This document shows, in pieces, positions 26,229 through 34,564 of a stretch of 64,000 nucleotides of DNA. Made by a program: the position numbers and the translations under genes. The stretch covers positions 3,311,001 through 3,375,000 of the forward strand of contig VISH01000002.1 in assembly GCA_007827375.1 (NCBI GenBank), read 5' to 3'. The first letter of the stretch is position 1; every line of letters starts with the position of its first letter. The DNA is from Alteromonadaceae bacterium 2753L.S.0a.02 (lineage in GTDB: Bacteria > Pseudomonadota > Gammaproteobacteria > Pseudomonadales > Cellvibrionaceae). The notes beneath the pieces were generated by a model. The model saw only the letters and a list, made by a program, of their open reading frames with translations, was not told the origin of the DNA and searched no databases.

Positions 26229-28115
26229 ATGATCCGTCTACACGCCACCACGCCAGTGTATATGCGCCTCGCCGCGCTTGTTACCATAGGGTTGTTGGCA
26301 CTCAGCGCTAACGCGCAGCAGCAGTGTAATTGGTGGGGCACCATCTACCCACTATGCGTAACCACCAGCGATGGCTGGGGCTGGGAAAACAACCAAAACT
26401 GCATTTCCACAAATACCTGCAACACCCTTCCCTACCCTTACGGAATTGAGGGTGAGAGTGCTTCGACGTCCAGTAGCAGTTCTTCTTCCAGCTCCAGCAA
26501 CAGTTCATCGTCATCCAGTTCCTCCACTAGCTCGACCACCAGTAGCTCATCCAGCTCGTCAAGCAGCTCCTCCGGCCAGGCCAGCGCGGGCGGCCAGTGC
26601 AACTGGTATGGCACCTTGTATCCGCTTTGCCAAACCATGGACTCCGGCTGGGGTTGGGAAAATTCTAAAAGCTGTATCGGTAGTAACACCTGCAGCGGGC
26701 AACCAGCGCCGTGGGGAATTGTAAGCGGCGGAAGCTCGAGTTCATCCAGCAGCAGCTCATCATCGAGTTCGTCCTCGAGCAACTCGTCTTCATCCAGCAG
26801 TTCAGGAGGATGTGCTGCCACCGCTATCACCCCCTACGTTCAAGTGAACGGTGGCAGCTGGCAGCAAACCGGCAGCGCTTCCATTAGCAATGGCGACTCC
26901 GTGAAATTTGGCCCACAACCGCGCACTGAGGGGTGGGGATGGTCTGGATGTGGCACCTCTGGAAGCAGCCGGGAACAAACAGTCTCCCCGAACGCCAGTT
27001 GTAATGCGGTTGCAAGTTACACCAATAACTGCGGCACAACCAGCCAATACACCTTTAATGTGTCCGTAGCCGGGGGCAGCTCTTCGAGCTCCAGCAGCAG
27101 TGGCGGCGCTGCCTGCGGTGGTGGTAACCCAGAAGCCACTGTGACTGGTTCTCCCGGAAACTATCAGGTCAATGGCAACGCAGCTGGCAGCAATTACCTG
27201 AACGCAATTCTGTCGGCGATCAACAATGTTGGTTACGGTCAGCGAGTTTCTGTAATGGCCAGTGGTTCTATCGGTGATAACTACATCGATCTGCCCAGCG
27301 GCATCACATTTGAAGTATGCGGCACCATGGATGTCGGCAACCGCGCCAGTCGCGGAGCTGTTCAGGTAATTGGTAAGCAAGACGTTTCCATCCCCTACAT
27401 GAAAATGACGGGCAGCCCCTATTTTGCAATGCGCTTTGGTGATGTTTCTAACTTACATCTCGGTCAAATCGATTTGCGCATGAGTGGTGGTTTGGGAATA
27501 CGCTTTGAACGCGATCTACCTGGCAGCAGCAACGTAACTATCGATGACGTTTATGTATCGGGAACCGGCAATCACGGCGTTGAAACCTGGAACATAGATG
27601 GTTTGGAAATTGGTAGCGTTACAGCGCGCAATGTGGGTTACGCTGGCCTTCTACTGAACAATACCCGCAATGCTAATATTGGGCTTGTTGACGGTGACAA
27701 TGTCGCCACAGACACTGGCTACGCAACCTTGCGCTTCGCCAATGAAAACGGCCTGGTCAATGGCAGCTACCCCGCCAATATTTATGTTGATAAAGTGATT
27801 TCGCGCGGTGGCGGCCGGGGTATATTTTGTGTATCCAATTCTGGCGGTGCGGTTATCAATAGTATCGATCTTGCCAACAATGGCAACAACTCGATCCTCA
27901 TCGAAAACTGTCACAACGTAAGAATAAACGGCGGTACTATTAATGGTGGTGGAGAAGTACGCATTTCAGCGCGAACGGAGTTCCCTAACACCAGCGACGT
28001 GACTATCTCCAACCTTAGTATTACTGGCACCAGCGTTCGCGAAAGTCCCTGTGGAGACAATATTAACTGGGATAATGTCTCTGTATCCGGTGGATCATAC
28101 AATGTATGTAACTAA
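26229..28115 (+). CDS. Secreted CBM10-CBM10-beta-helix protein
   Basis: 628 aa. Signal peptide 1-29 ('LLALSANAQ'). CBM10 at about 31-70 ('QCNWWGTIYPLC') and 122-160 ('QCNWYGTLYPLC'), each followed by a polyserine linker. A beta-sandwich module lies at about 193-285 ('AITPYVQVNGGSWQQTGSAS'), then a third Ser linker. A right-handed parallel beta-helix (about 296-628) has repeated 'NVTIDDVYVSG' and 'GLEIGSVTARNVG' type coils. CBM10 binds cellulose, so this is probably anchored on the plant wall and acts on a pectin-like or hemicellulosic chain. No lyase or hydrolase active site could be assigned; a purely binding role is possible. GAGGTG precedes the ATG. Confidence 0.8.
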   Translation: MIRLHATTPVYMRLAALVTIGLLALSANAQQQCNWWGTIYPLCVTTSDGWGWENNQNCISTNTCNTLPYPYGIEGESASTSSSSSSSSSSNSSSSSSSSTSSTTSSSSSSSSSSSGQASAGGQCNWYGTLYPLCQTMDSGWGWENSKSCIGSNTCSGQPAPWGIVSGGSSSSSSSSSSSSSSSSNSSSSSSSGGCAATAITPYVQVNGGSWQQTGSASISNGDSVKFGPQPRTEGWGWSGCGTSGSSREQTVSPNASCNAVASYTNNCGTTSQYTFNVSVAGGSSSSSSSSGGAACGGGNPEATVTGSPGNYQVNGNAAGSNYLNAILSAINNVGYGQRVSVMASGSIGDNYIDLPSGITFEVCGTMDVGNRASRGAVQVIGKQDVSIPYMKMTGSPYFAMRFGDVSNLHLGQIDLRMSGGLGIRFERDLPGSSNVTIDDVYVSGTGNHGVETWNIDGLEIGSVTARNVGYAGLLLNNTRNANIGLVDGDNVATDTGYATLRFANENGLVNGSYPANIYVDKVISRGGGRGIFCVSNSGGAVINSIDLANNGNNSILIENCHNVRINGGTINGGGEVRISARTEFPNTSDVTISNLSITGTSVRESPCGDNINWDNVSVSGGSYNVCN

Positions 28116-28156
28116 CGGCATTGATATTCGGATTTAGATAAACAAAATCCGCTCGA

Positions 28157-28188
28157 TTAAAAGCCCCGGTTTCCACCGGGGCTTTTAA
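28157..28188 (+). terminator. Intrinsic terminator
   Basis: Stem TTAAAAGCCCCGGT / ACCGGGGCTTTTAA with a 4-nt loop, 41 nt after the CBM10 beta-helix stop codon. Near-symmetrical A/T flanks allow it to work in both directions. Confidence 0.93.
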
Positions 28189-28706
28189 TTTCGAAAACCC
28201 AAACCAAGGTATCAATTAGAGACTTCGCTTTAGTGTGATTCTTTAAATTCTTACACGCAATTATTTCACACCTTTAGATTAAGTCCCCACCATTTCCAAT
28301 CTTTAAAATCAGCATTATTTATCATGCCATTCTTCTATCCAGTGGTTTACGATTCCACTAGCTAAAACTGAATTCAAAAACTGCAAATTTCGGGCAGAAA
28401 ACAATAAAAATCGCGAGCTTGTTATTTTTAATTCGACTATAAGTCGTACTTAAAAAACAACGCTGAGTTTGATTTAAAACCAGTTTTTGCAAGTCTTGCT
28501 TGCGTACTATTAGAAGTTGAAAAACATAAATAAAAATAACGAAAAGTTCCATTAACCGCAGAATCGAACGTGATTTATTAACGCCACTTACCACAAAATT
28601 AAAATGTTAATACGTTCACACTGATTGTTTACCTGGCCTGCGCAGTGCTCAATCAAACTTAACTGAAGCCCTAACCACAGATATAAATAGAGTACCGGAG
28701 AAAATA
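28189..28706. other. AT-rich upstream region of the GH9 gene
   Basis: About 520 bp without a supported gene; a 78-codon minus-strand frame at 28,358-28,594 lacks any recognisable feature. At 28,607-28,620 the sequence TTAATACGTTCACA fits the right half of a LacI-type operator. The leader before the GH9 ATG is about 85 nt from that site. No terminator or RNA gene is seen. Confidence 0.4.
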
Positions 28707-31358
28707 ATGTTTAAGAAACTGGCACTTGCTGCTGGAATTACTGCTGCAACACTAGCAGCAACCGGCGTACACGCGCAGAGTTTCGCCTACGGCGAAGCAC
28801 TGCAGAAATCCCTATATTTTTACGAAGCACAACAGGCCGGACCTCTGCCTGACTGGAATCGTGTCGCTTGGCGCAGTGACTCTGTTCCCGACGATGGAGC
28901 CGACGTGGGCCTCGATTTACGCGGCGGCTGGTTTGATGCGGGTGACCATGTAAAATTTGGTTTTCCCATGGCTGCATCAACAACTCTGATTGCCTGGGGC
29001 GGCGTCGATTACGCCAGCGCTTATGAGCAAAGCGGACAAATGGTGCACTTGCGCAATAACCTGCGTTTTGTAAACGATTATTTTATCAATGCCCACCCAT
29101 CGCCCAATGTGTTTTACGGTCAGGTGGGTGAAGGCAGTGCGGATCACACCTTCTGGGGGCCTGCAGAAGTTCTGCATTATAAAATTCCCGGCTCTCGCGT
29201 TTCTATGAAAATCGACAGCAGTTGCCCAGGTACCGATTTAGCAGCCGAAACCGCTGCAGCAATGGCCGCTTCTGCCATGGTGTTTAAAGGTAACGACGAT
29301 GCCTATGCAAACACGCTGATTCAACACGCCGAACAGCTGTGGAATTTTGCCCACACCACCCATGGAAGCGACGGCAAAGATACCAACTACTCAAACTGCA
29401 TTACTGACGCACAAGGGTTTTACAACGCAATTCACGGTGTTTACTGGGATGAACTCGCCTGGGGCGCCCTTTGGCTTTGGCGCGCAACAGGTGATGACAC
29501 CTACCTCGATCATGCAAAAACTTACTACACCAAAATGGGCTTTGAAAACCAGAGCACCACTCCGGTGTACACTTGGTCTCTTGGCTGGAACGATAAAGCC
29601 TATGCTGTTTATGTAATGATGGCCGCGCTTGTGGGTGACGAGCAATATCACACCGATGCACAACGTTACCTCGACCATTGGAGCATTGGTGAAGGCTCAA
29701 GAACACCCAACGGATTGATTTTGGTGGATTCCTGGGGGGTCAACCGCTATGCCGCTAATGCCGCGTATTTGGCACTGTTCTATGCAGACGCACTCGGAAG
29801 CGATCATCCACTTTACAATCGTTATCATAACTTCGGTAAAAAACAGATTGATCACATCCTGGGCGATAACCCCGATCACCAAAGTTACGTTGTCGGTTTT
29901 GGAGAAAACTTCCCTATTAATGTCCACCATCGTGGGTCTCATGGCTCCTGGTCAGATAGCCTGCAAAACCCCGAAAACCAACGCCATATTCTCTATGGCG
30001 CGGTGGCCGGTGGTCCGCAGGGAGATACCGGTTACGAAGAAGATCGCAGTGATTACGTGCAAAACGAAGTGGCTACCGATTATAACTCTGGCTTCACCAG
30101 CGCAACTGCAGCACTATTTGGACACTACGGTGGCACCCCTCTGGAAAACTTCCCACCACCCGAACCAGAAACGGTGGAATATTTGGTAGGCGCAAAAGTG
30201 AATGCCTCGGGCAATCGCTTCGTTGAGTTGAAGGCTGTAGTGCAAAATCACAGCACCACACCTGCGCGCGGCAACGATGATCTTTATTTACGCTACTTTT
30301 ACGATCTGTCTGAGGTGTTCGCAGCAGGTTATAGCGTGAGTGATCTTGAAGTAGGTTCCGGGTACAGCCAAGCATCCAATATTACCGGTTTAACGCAATG
30401 GTCCAATAATATTTACTACGTTGAAGCTCAATTCTTCGACGAAGTTATTTTCCCTGGTGGACAGTCAGAACACCGCAGAGAAGTTCAATTCCGCGTCTCA
30501 CTACCAACCACCTCCAACGCTGCCGAGTGGGACAACAGTAACGACCCGTCTTACGACCCGAGTTATGAATCCGCTGGCGATGCAACCTACGGTGTTGATG
30601 CACCCAAAATAGCGCTGTACGATTCCAACGGCTTGGTCTGGGGACTTGAGCCTAGCAGCAGCGGCACCAGTTCAGGAGGCTCGTCTTCATCCAGCAGTTC
30701 GTCGTCAAGCAGTTCGTCGTCAACCAGCTCTTCTTCATCTAACAGCACAAGTTCCAGTAGCTCATCCAGCAGCACGAGTTCCAGTAGCTCATCCAGCAGT
30801 ACAGGTTCCACCAGTTCTTCCAGTTCATCGAGCAGCAGTTCCAGCTCATCCGGCTCAACCTGCACCAGCGACAGTGTTAATGTGTACCCGAACTGGACAG
30901 CCAAAGACTGGGAAGGCGGTGAATACAACCACGCAAATGCCGGTGACCAGATGATCTATCAAACCACGCTTTATCAGGCAAACTGGTACACCAACTCTGT
31001 GCCGGGCAGTGATGCCTCGTGGACCAACCTGGGCTCAGCCGCTGTGCCTTGTGGCGTTATCTCATCCTCATCCAGTAGCTCATCCTCTTCGAGCAGCTCT
31101 TCGTCGAGTAATTCTTCATCAAGCAGCTCATCGAGCAGCAGTTCAAGCACCAGTACCACGTCAACAAGCTCATCCAGTTCGAGCAGTTCATCAAGCAGCT
31201 CCAGCTCTTCCAGCAGTTCTTCCTCTGGCGGCAGCGGTAGCATGTGCAACTGGTACGGTTGGCAAGTTGCAATTTGTGAAAACACCGACTCAGGCTGGAG
31301 TAACGAAAATAACACCACCTGTATTGGCAGAAGCACCTGTCAGAATATCGTTAACTAA
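28707..31358 (+). CDS. Secreted GH9 cellulase, GH9-CBM3-CBM5-CBM10
   Basis: 883 aa. Signal peptide about 1-23 ('AATGVHAQ'). GH9 catalytic domain about 24-475: 'GGWFDAGDHVKFGFP' (base Asp pair near 77-80), 'HHRGSHGSW', and 'DYVQNEVATDYNSGF' (acid Glu near 454). CBM3 at about 489-648 ('VEYLVGAKVNASGNRFVELK'). A polyserine linker, then CBM5 at 724-775 ('YPNWTAKDWEGGEYNHAN'). A second polyserine linker, then CBM10 at 845-883 ('CNWYGWQVAICENTDSGWSN'). Expected to be an endo- or processive beta-1,4-glucanase; GH9 with CBM3 is often processive. Extracellular, by Sec plus type II secretion (inference). Own terminator follows. Confidence 0.95.
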   Translation: MFKKLALAAGITAATLAATGVHAQSFAYGEALQKSLYFYEAQQAGPLPDWNRVAWRSDSVPDDGADVGLDLRGGWFDAGDHVKFGFPMAASTTLIAWGGVDYASAYEQSGQMVHLRNNLRFVNDYFINAHPSPNVFYGQVGEGSADHTFWGPAEVLHYKIPGSRVSMKIDSSCPGTDLAAETAAAMAASAMVFKGNDDAYANTLIQHAEQLWNFAHTTHGSDGKDTNYSNCITDAQGFYNAIHGVYWDELAWGALWLWRATGDDTYLDHAKTYYTKMGFENQSTTPVYTWSLGWNDKAYAVYVMMAALVGDEQYHTDAQRYLDHWSIGEGSRTPNGLILVDSWGVNRYAANAAYLALFYADALGSDHPLYNRYHNFGKKQIDHILGDNPDHQSYVVGFGENFPINVHHRGSHGSWSDSLQNPENQRHILYGAVAGGPQGDTGYEEDRSDYVQNEVATDYNSGFTSATAALFGHYGGTPLENFPPPEPETVEYLVGAKVNASGNRFVELKAVVQNHSTTPARGNDDLYLRYFYDLSEVFAAGYSVSDLEVGSGYSQASNITGLTQWSNNIYYVEAQFFDEVIFPGGQSEHRREVQFRVSLPTTSNAAEWDNSNDPSYDPSYESAGDATYGVDAPKIALYDSNGLVWGLEPSSSGTSSGGSSSSSSSSSSSSSSTSSSSSNSTSSSSSSSSTSSSSSSSSTGSTSSSSSSSSSSSSSGSTCTSDSVNVYPNWTAKDWEGGEYNHANAGDQMIYQTTLYQANWYTNSVPGSDASWTNLGSAAVPCGVISSSSSSSSSSSSSSSSNSSSSSSSSSSSSTSTTSTSSSSSSSSSSSSSSSSSSSSGGSGSMCNWYGWQVAICENTDSGWSNENNTTCIGRSTCQNIVN

Positions 31359-31393
31359 ACATCGCGTAACGAAGTTTTAACTCACCGCTCAGC

Positions 31394-31422
31394 CAGCCTC
31401 CCCCAATTCAGGGGAGGCTTTT
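31394..31422 (+). terminator. Intrinsic terminator after GH9 gene
   Basis: Stem GCCTCCCC / GGGGAGGC with loop CAATTCA, followed by TTTT, 36 nt after the stop codon. Confidence 0.88.
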
Positions 31423-31465
31423 CCACAATTAATAGGTCATGTAATTAAAGTTTTTTCAGTTAAAA

Positions 31466-31481
31466 ATGTAACCGTTTACAT
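31466..31481. promoter_or_regulatory. LacI/GalR-family-type operator upstream of the GH5_8 gene
   Basis: ATGTAACCGTTTACAT is palindromic at 14 of 16 positions with a central CG. Its core TGTAACCGTTTACA fits the TGNAANCGNTNNCA consensus of LacI/GalR/CcpA-type regulators at every fixed position. It lies 40 bp before the start codon, a typical place for a repressor site. The regulator is not in this window. Confidence 0.6.
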
Positions 31482-31520
31482 CCATATCCTTTTGCAAATT
31501 AATAATAACGAGGCCCGAAT

Positions 31521-33845
31521 ATGTTTAGATGGCAACAATCTCTCAAACCGCTGGCGTTTTGCACCATGGTGGCAACGCTAGGCATATCTCAGTCGGCACT
31601 AGCCGGCTTTTATATAAAAAACGGACTGCTCTACGATAGTTTCGACAAGCCTTTTTTAATGCGTGGTGTAAACCATGCACACACTTGGTATGAAACCCGA
31701 ACGCCCCAGGCCTTAATTGATATCGAGAGCGTTGGCGCCAACGCGGTGCGCATTGTATTAAGTAACGGCGCTCACCAAGAAGGCTGGGGTAAAGATTCTC
31801 AAGCCGCTGTTGCCAATATCATTGCGCAAATGAAAGAACTTAACATGATATCTGTTCTGGAGATTCACGACTCCACGGGTTACCCGGAAAAAGCCGGTGC
31901 GGCACCTATGTCCACTGCAGTGGACTACTGGATTGAAATTAAAGATGCGCTTATTGGCGAAGAAGATTATGTTCTAATCAATATCGCCAACGAACCCTTT
32001 GGTAATACAGCCAGCGCTGACGATTGGATAGATGCTCACAAAAACGCGATCACCCGTTTGCGCGCCGCAGGTCTTCAGCACACATTGGTCGTTGATGCGG
32101 CTAATTGGGGGCAAGATTGGGAATTTGTAATGCGTGACAACGCTCCGCAAATCTTCAACCACGACCCGCTGAAAAATGTCTTGTTCAGCATTCATATGTA
32201 CCAGATTTTCAACAACCGCCAAGCCATCGACAGTTATTTACGCAGCTTTGTGTACGATCATCAGCTACCACTAATTGTGGGTGAGTTCGGTGCCGATCAT
32301 GCTGGAGAAGATGTGGACGAAGCCTCTATTCTGGAGCTATGCGACCAATATAACCTCGGTTATCTCGGGTGGTCGTGGTCTGGGAATAGCGGTGGTGTTG
32401 AGTCGCTCGATATTACCCTTAATTACGATGTTAACAATTTAAGTGAGTGGGGTGACTTTCTCATCAACAGCGAATACGGCATTCGCAATACCGCACAATC
32501 GGCATCTGTATTTACCAATGGCGTTGTCGCCTACCCACCGAAGGCGGTTTCCTTTAACCACACTACACTCGCGGGCACGTCTACCACATTCGCCTTACAG
32601 GGCAGCGATCTAGATGGCAGTCTTGAAAACAGCACTATCGTAACCAGCCCCAGCAACGGTACCCTCAGCGGCTCAGGCGTTGAACTCACCTATTCCCCAG
32701 GCAGCGGCTTTACGGGTCTGGATACCTTCGAATACACCTTGGCAGACGACGACAGTCTGGTTTCGAACACAGCCGAAGCTACCATGATAGTCGCCAGTGC
32801 CAGCGGGCAACCTGGAACTCCCTATTGCGATGTTGAATTTGTGCGTTACGAGGAATGGGACAAAGGCTCCCACTTGCAGCTCAACGTAACCAACAACAGT
32901 GACAACACGATTGCAGGTTACGACCTCAGCTGGCCAGTTGCCCCCAGCGAAACACTAACCAGTGGTTACAACGCAACCAACTACAGCCAAACCGGTAATA
33001 CTATTACGGCACACGTAGATGCAACGCACTTTAACGGCACCCTAACACCCGGCAGAACCGTGACCCTGGAGTACCAAATTGGCAAATTGGGCGGACTGGC
33101 GGCACAACCCGCTTATTACAAGTTGAATGATTTGATTTGTGTGGATTCGGAATTTGATGGATCTGGTTCAAGCGGCAGTTCCTCAAGCTCAAGCTCTTCT
33201 TCCAGCAGCAGTTCTTCCAGTTCCACGACCTCGAGCAGTTCGTCAAGCAGTTCCAGTTCCTCTTCATCAAACAGTTCCACAAGTAGTTCATCAAGCAGCA
33301 GTTCATCGAGTAGCAGTTCAAGCAGCAGCTCAGGCTCCAGTAGCAACTGTGGCAACCTGGCTGAATATCCCAACTGGACTGCGCGAGATTGGTCTGGCGG
33401 GCCATTCAATCACGCGGAAGCCGGCGACCAAATGGTCTATCAGGATGCTATTTACCAAGCTAATTGGTACACCAACTCCTTACCTGGAAGCGATGCCTCG
33501 TGGGTGTATGTCGAACAATGTGGCGCTGGTAGCTCGTCGAGCAGTAGCTCCTCAAGTAGTAGTTCTTCAAGTAGCAGCTCATCAAACTCGAGTTCGTCGT
33601 CGAGCAGTTCATCGTCTACAAGTAGTACTTCCAGCAGCAACTCTTCCAGTTCAAGCAGCAACTCGTCAAGCTCATCAAGCAGCAGCTCTTCCAGTTCGAG
33701 CAGTAGCTCATCAGGATCTGGGGGCAGCCTCTGCAACTGGTACGGCTGGCAGGTTGCAATCTGCGAGTTTACTGATAGCGGTTGGAGCAACGAAAATTCA
33801 CAAACCTGCGTAGGACGAAACACCTGCAACGAAATCATTCAGTAA
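31521..33845 (+). CDS. Secreted GH5 subfamily 8-like beta-mannanase, GH5-Ig-CBM2-like-CBM5-CBM10
   Basis: 774 aa. Signal peptide about 1-28 ('ISQSALAG'). The catalytic domain (about 29-325) closely resembles bacterial GH5_8 mannanases: 'GVNHAHTWYETRT', 'NAVRIVLSNG', 'VLEIHDSTG', 'LINIANEPFGN' (acid/base Glu about 158) and 'IVGEFGADHAGEDVDE' (nucleophile Glu about 255). An Ig/cadherin-like domain lies at about 335-425 ('GSDLDGSLENSTIV'), and a CBM2-like beta-sandwich at about 430-540 ('LQLNVTNNSDNTIAGYDLSW'). Then come polyserine, CBM5 (about 614-665), polyserine and CBM10 (about 737-774). Predicted to cut beta-1,4-mannan of wood hemicellulose. Mannanase rather than glucanase is inferred from subfamily motifs. 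Confidence 0.88.
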   Translation: MFRWQQSLKPLAFCTMVATLGISQSALAGFYIKNGLLYDSFDKPFLMRGVNHAHTWYETRTPQALIDIESVGANAVRIVLSNGAHQEGWGKDSQAAVANIIAQMKELNMISVLEIHDSTGYPEKAGAAPMSTAVDYWIEIKDALIGEEDYVLINIANEPFGNTASADDWIDAHKNAITRLRAAGLQHTLVVDAANWGQDWEFVMRDNAPQIFNHDPLKNVLFSIHMYQIFNNRQAIDSYLRSFVYDHQLPLIVGEFGADHAGEDVDEASILELCDQYNLGYLGWSWSGNSGGVESLDITLNYDVNNLSEWGDFLINSEYGIRNTAQSASVFTNGVVAYPPKAVSFNHTTLAGTSTTFALQGSDLDGSLENSTIVTSPSNGTLSGSGVELTYSPGSGFTGLDTFEYTLADDDSLVSNTAEATMIVASASGQPGTPYCDVEFVRYEEWDKGSHLQLNVTNNSDNTIAGYDLSWPVAPSETLTSGYNATNYSQTGNTITAHVDATHFNGTLTPGRTVTLEYQIGKLGGLAAQPAYYKLNDLICVDSEFDGSGSSGSSSSSSSSSSSSSSSSTTSSSSSSSSSSSSSNSSTSSSSSSSSSSSSSSSSSGSSSNCGNLAEYPNWTARDWSGGPFNHAEAGDQMVYQDAIYQANWYTNSLPGSDASWVYVEQCGAGSSSSSSSSSSSSSSSSSSNSSSSSSSSSSTSSTSSSNSSSSSSNSSSSSSSSSSSSSSSSSGSGGSLCNWYGWQVAICEFTDSGWSNENSQTCVGRNTCNEIIQ

Positions 33846-33852
33846 CCAATTT

Positions 33853-33887
33853 GAACGCTCCCACAATCAGTACTGGGAGCGTTCATT
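33853..33887 (+). terminator. Intrinsic terminator after mannanase gene
   Basis: Eleven-bp stem GAACGCTCCCA / TGGGAGCGTTC with a 10-nt loop, 8 nt after the stop codon. The following bases (ATTAATTTCT) make a weak U-tract. Confidence 0.8.
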
Positions 33888-34564
33888 AATTTCTGCAAAG
33901 CATTTATAACGGTCCAAAAGCTCCCAGATAAACTGCCTATTGGCGCTTCGGGCTTGTGAAAGTTTTGGATTAAGTTCTCAAAAGAAAAAATTTCTTAGAC
34001 CATCTTCCTCCTAAAAAAAGCCTGGTTTGCTCGTTTTTTAATCTCCCACAATAAAAAGTCGTATTAATTCTCGCAATTAAAGTTAAATTACATGCAGAGT
34101 ATTAATTTTATTTGTTTTTTTCTTATTTTCATCTGATGATTTTTTATTAATTTTTGACACCACCAAAAACGATTAAACGAAAGTACCACGCCCACACTTT
34201 TTCGCGATTACAAAGTGCTCATTTAGCCAAACAATTCATACTTTGTTAGCAAAACAAATCATGGTGCATTCAATTTTTTCGTTCTCAGCACCGCCTCAAT
34301 CAAAGTACAAACATTTGCAATGCATGAAAGAGCGTAGTTTTACAAATATGTCTCTAGCACGAAACTCCAAAAAACACATTTTCGTTAACTGCTTCCTACT
34401 TAGGTAAAACCGCGCAAAATTCCTTAAAAATCAATACTTTCATTCAAAATTTACATCTCCTAGAATGAGCGGCGCTTTGTGGTAGAAAAGCGTTTTTTAT
34501 TGACCAATAAAAATCTACTTAACAACCCAAAAATATAACTTTAATAAGTCATGGGAATCTCACT
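33888..34564. other. Long AT-rich upstream region of celAB
   Basis: About 680 bp, very AT-rich, without a supported open frame or RNA gene. It probably holds the promoter and regulatory sites of the CelAB-type gene. I could not pick a reliable -35/-10 pair, and the CG-centred operator seen before the mannanase gene is not clearly repeated here. Confidence 0.4.

Noticed and set aside
26438..26830. Glu/Leu/Asp-rich minus-strand frames opposite the polyserine linkers (also near 30587, 30974, 33116, 33452, 35254, 35809, 40015, 40528)
   Set aside because: Serine-codon tracts read in reverse give long stop-free 'ELLL' runs. These are composition artefacts without ribosome sites or domains.
28358..28594. 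78-codon minus-strand frame upstream of the GH9 gene
   Set aside because: AT-rich promoter DNA, no ribosome site and no recognisable motif.
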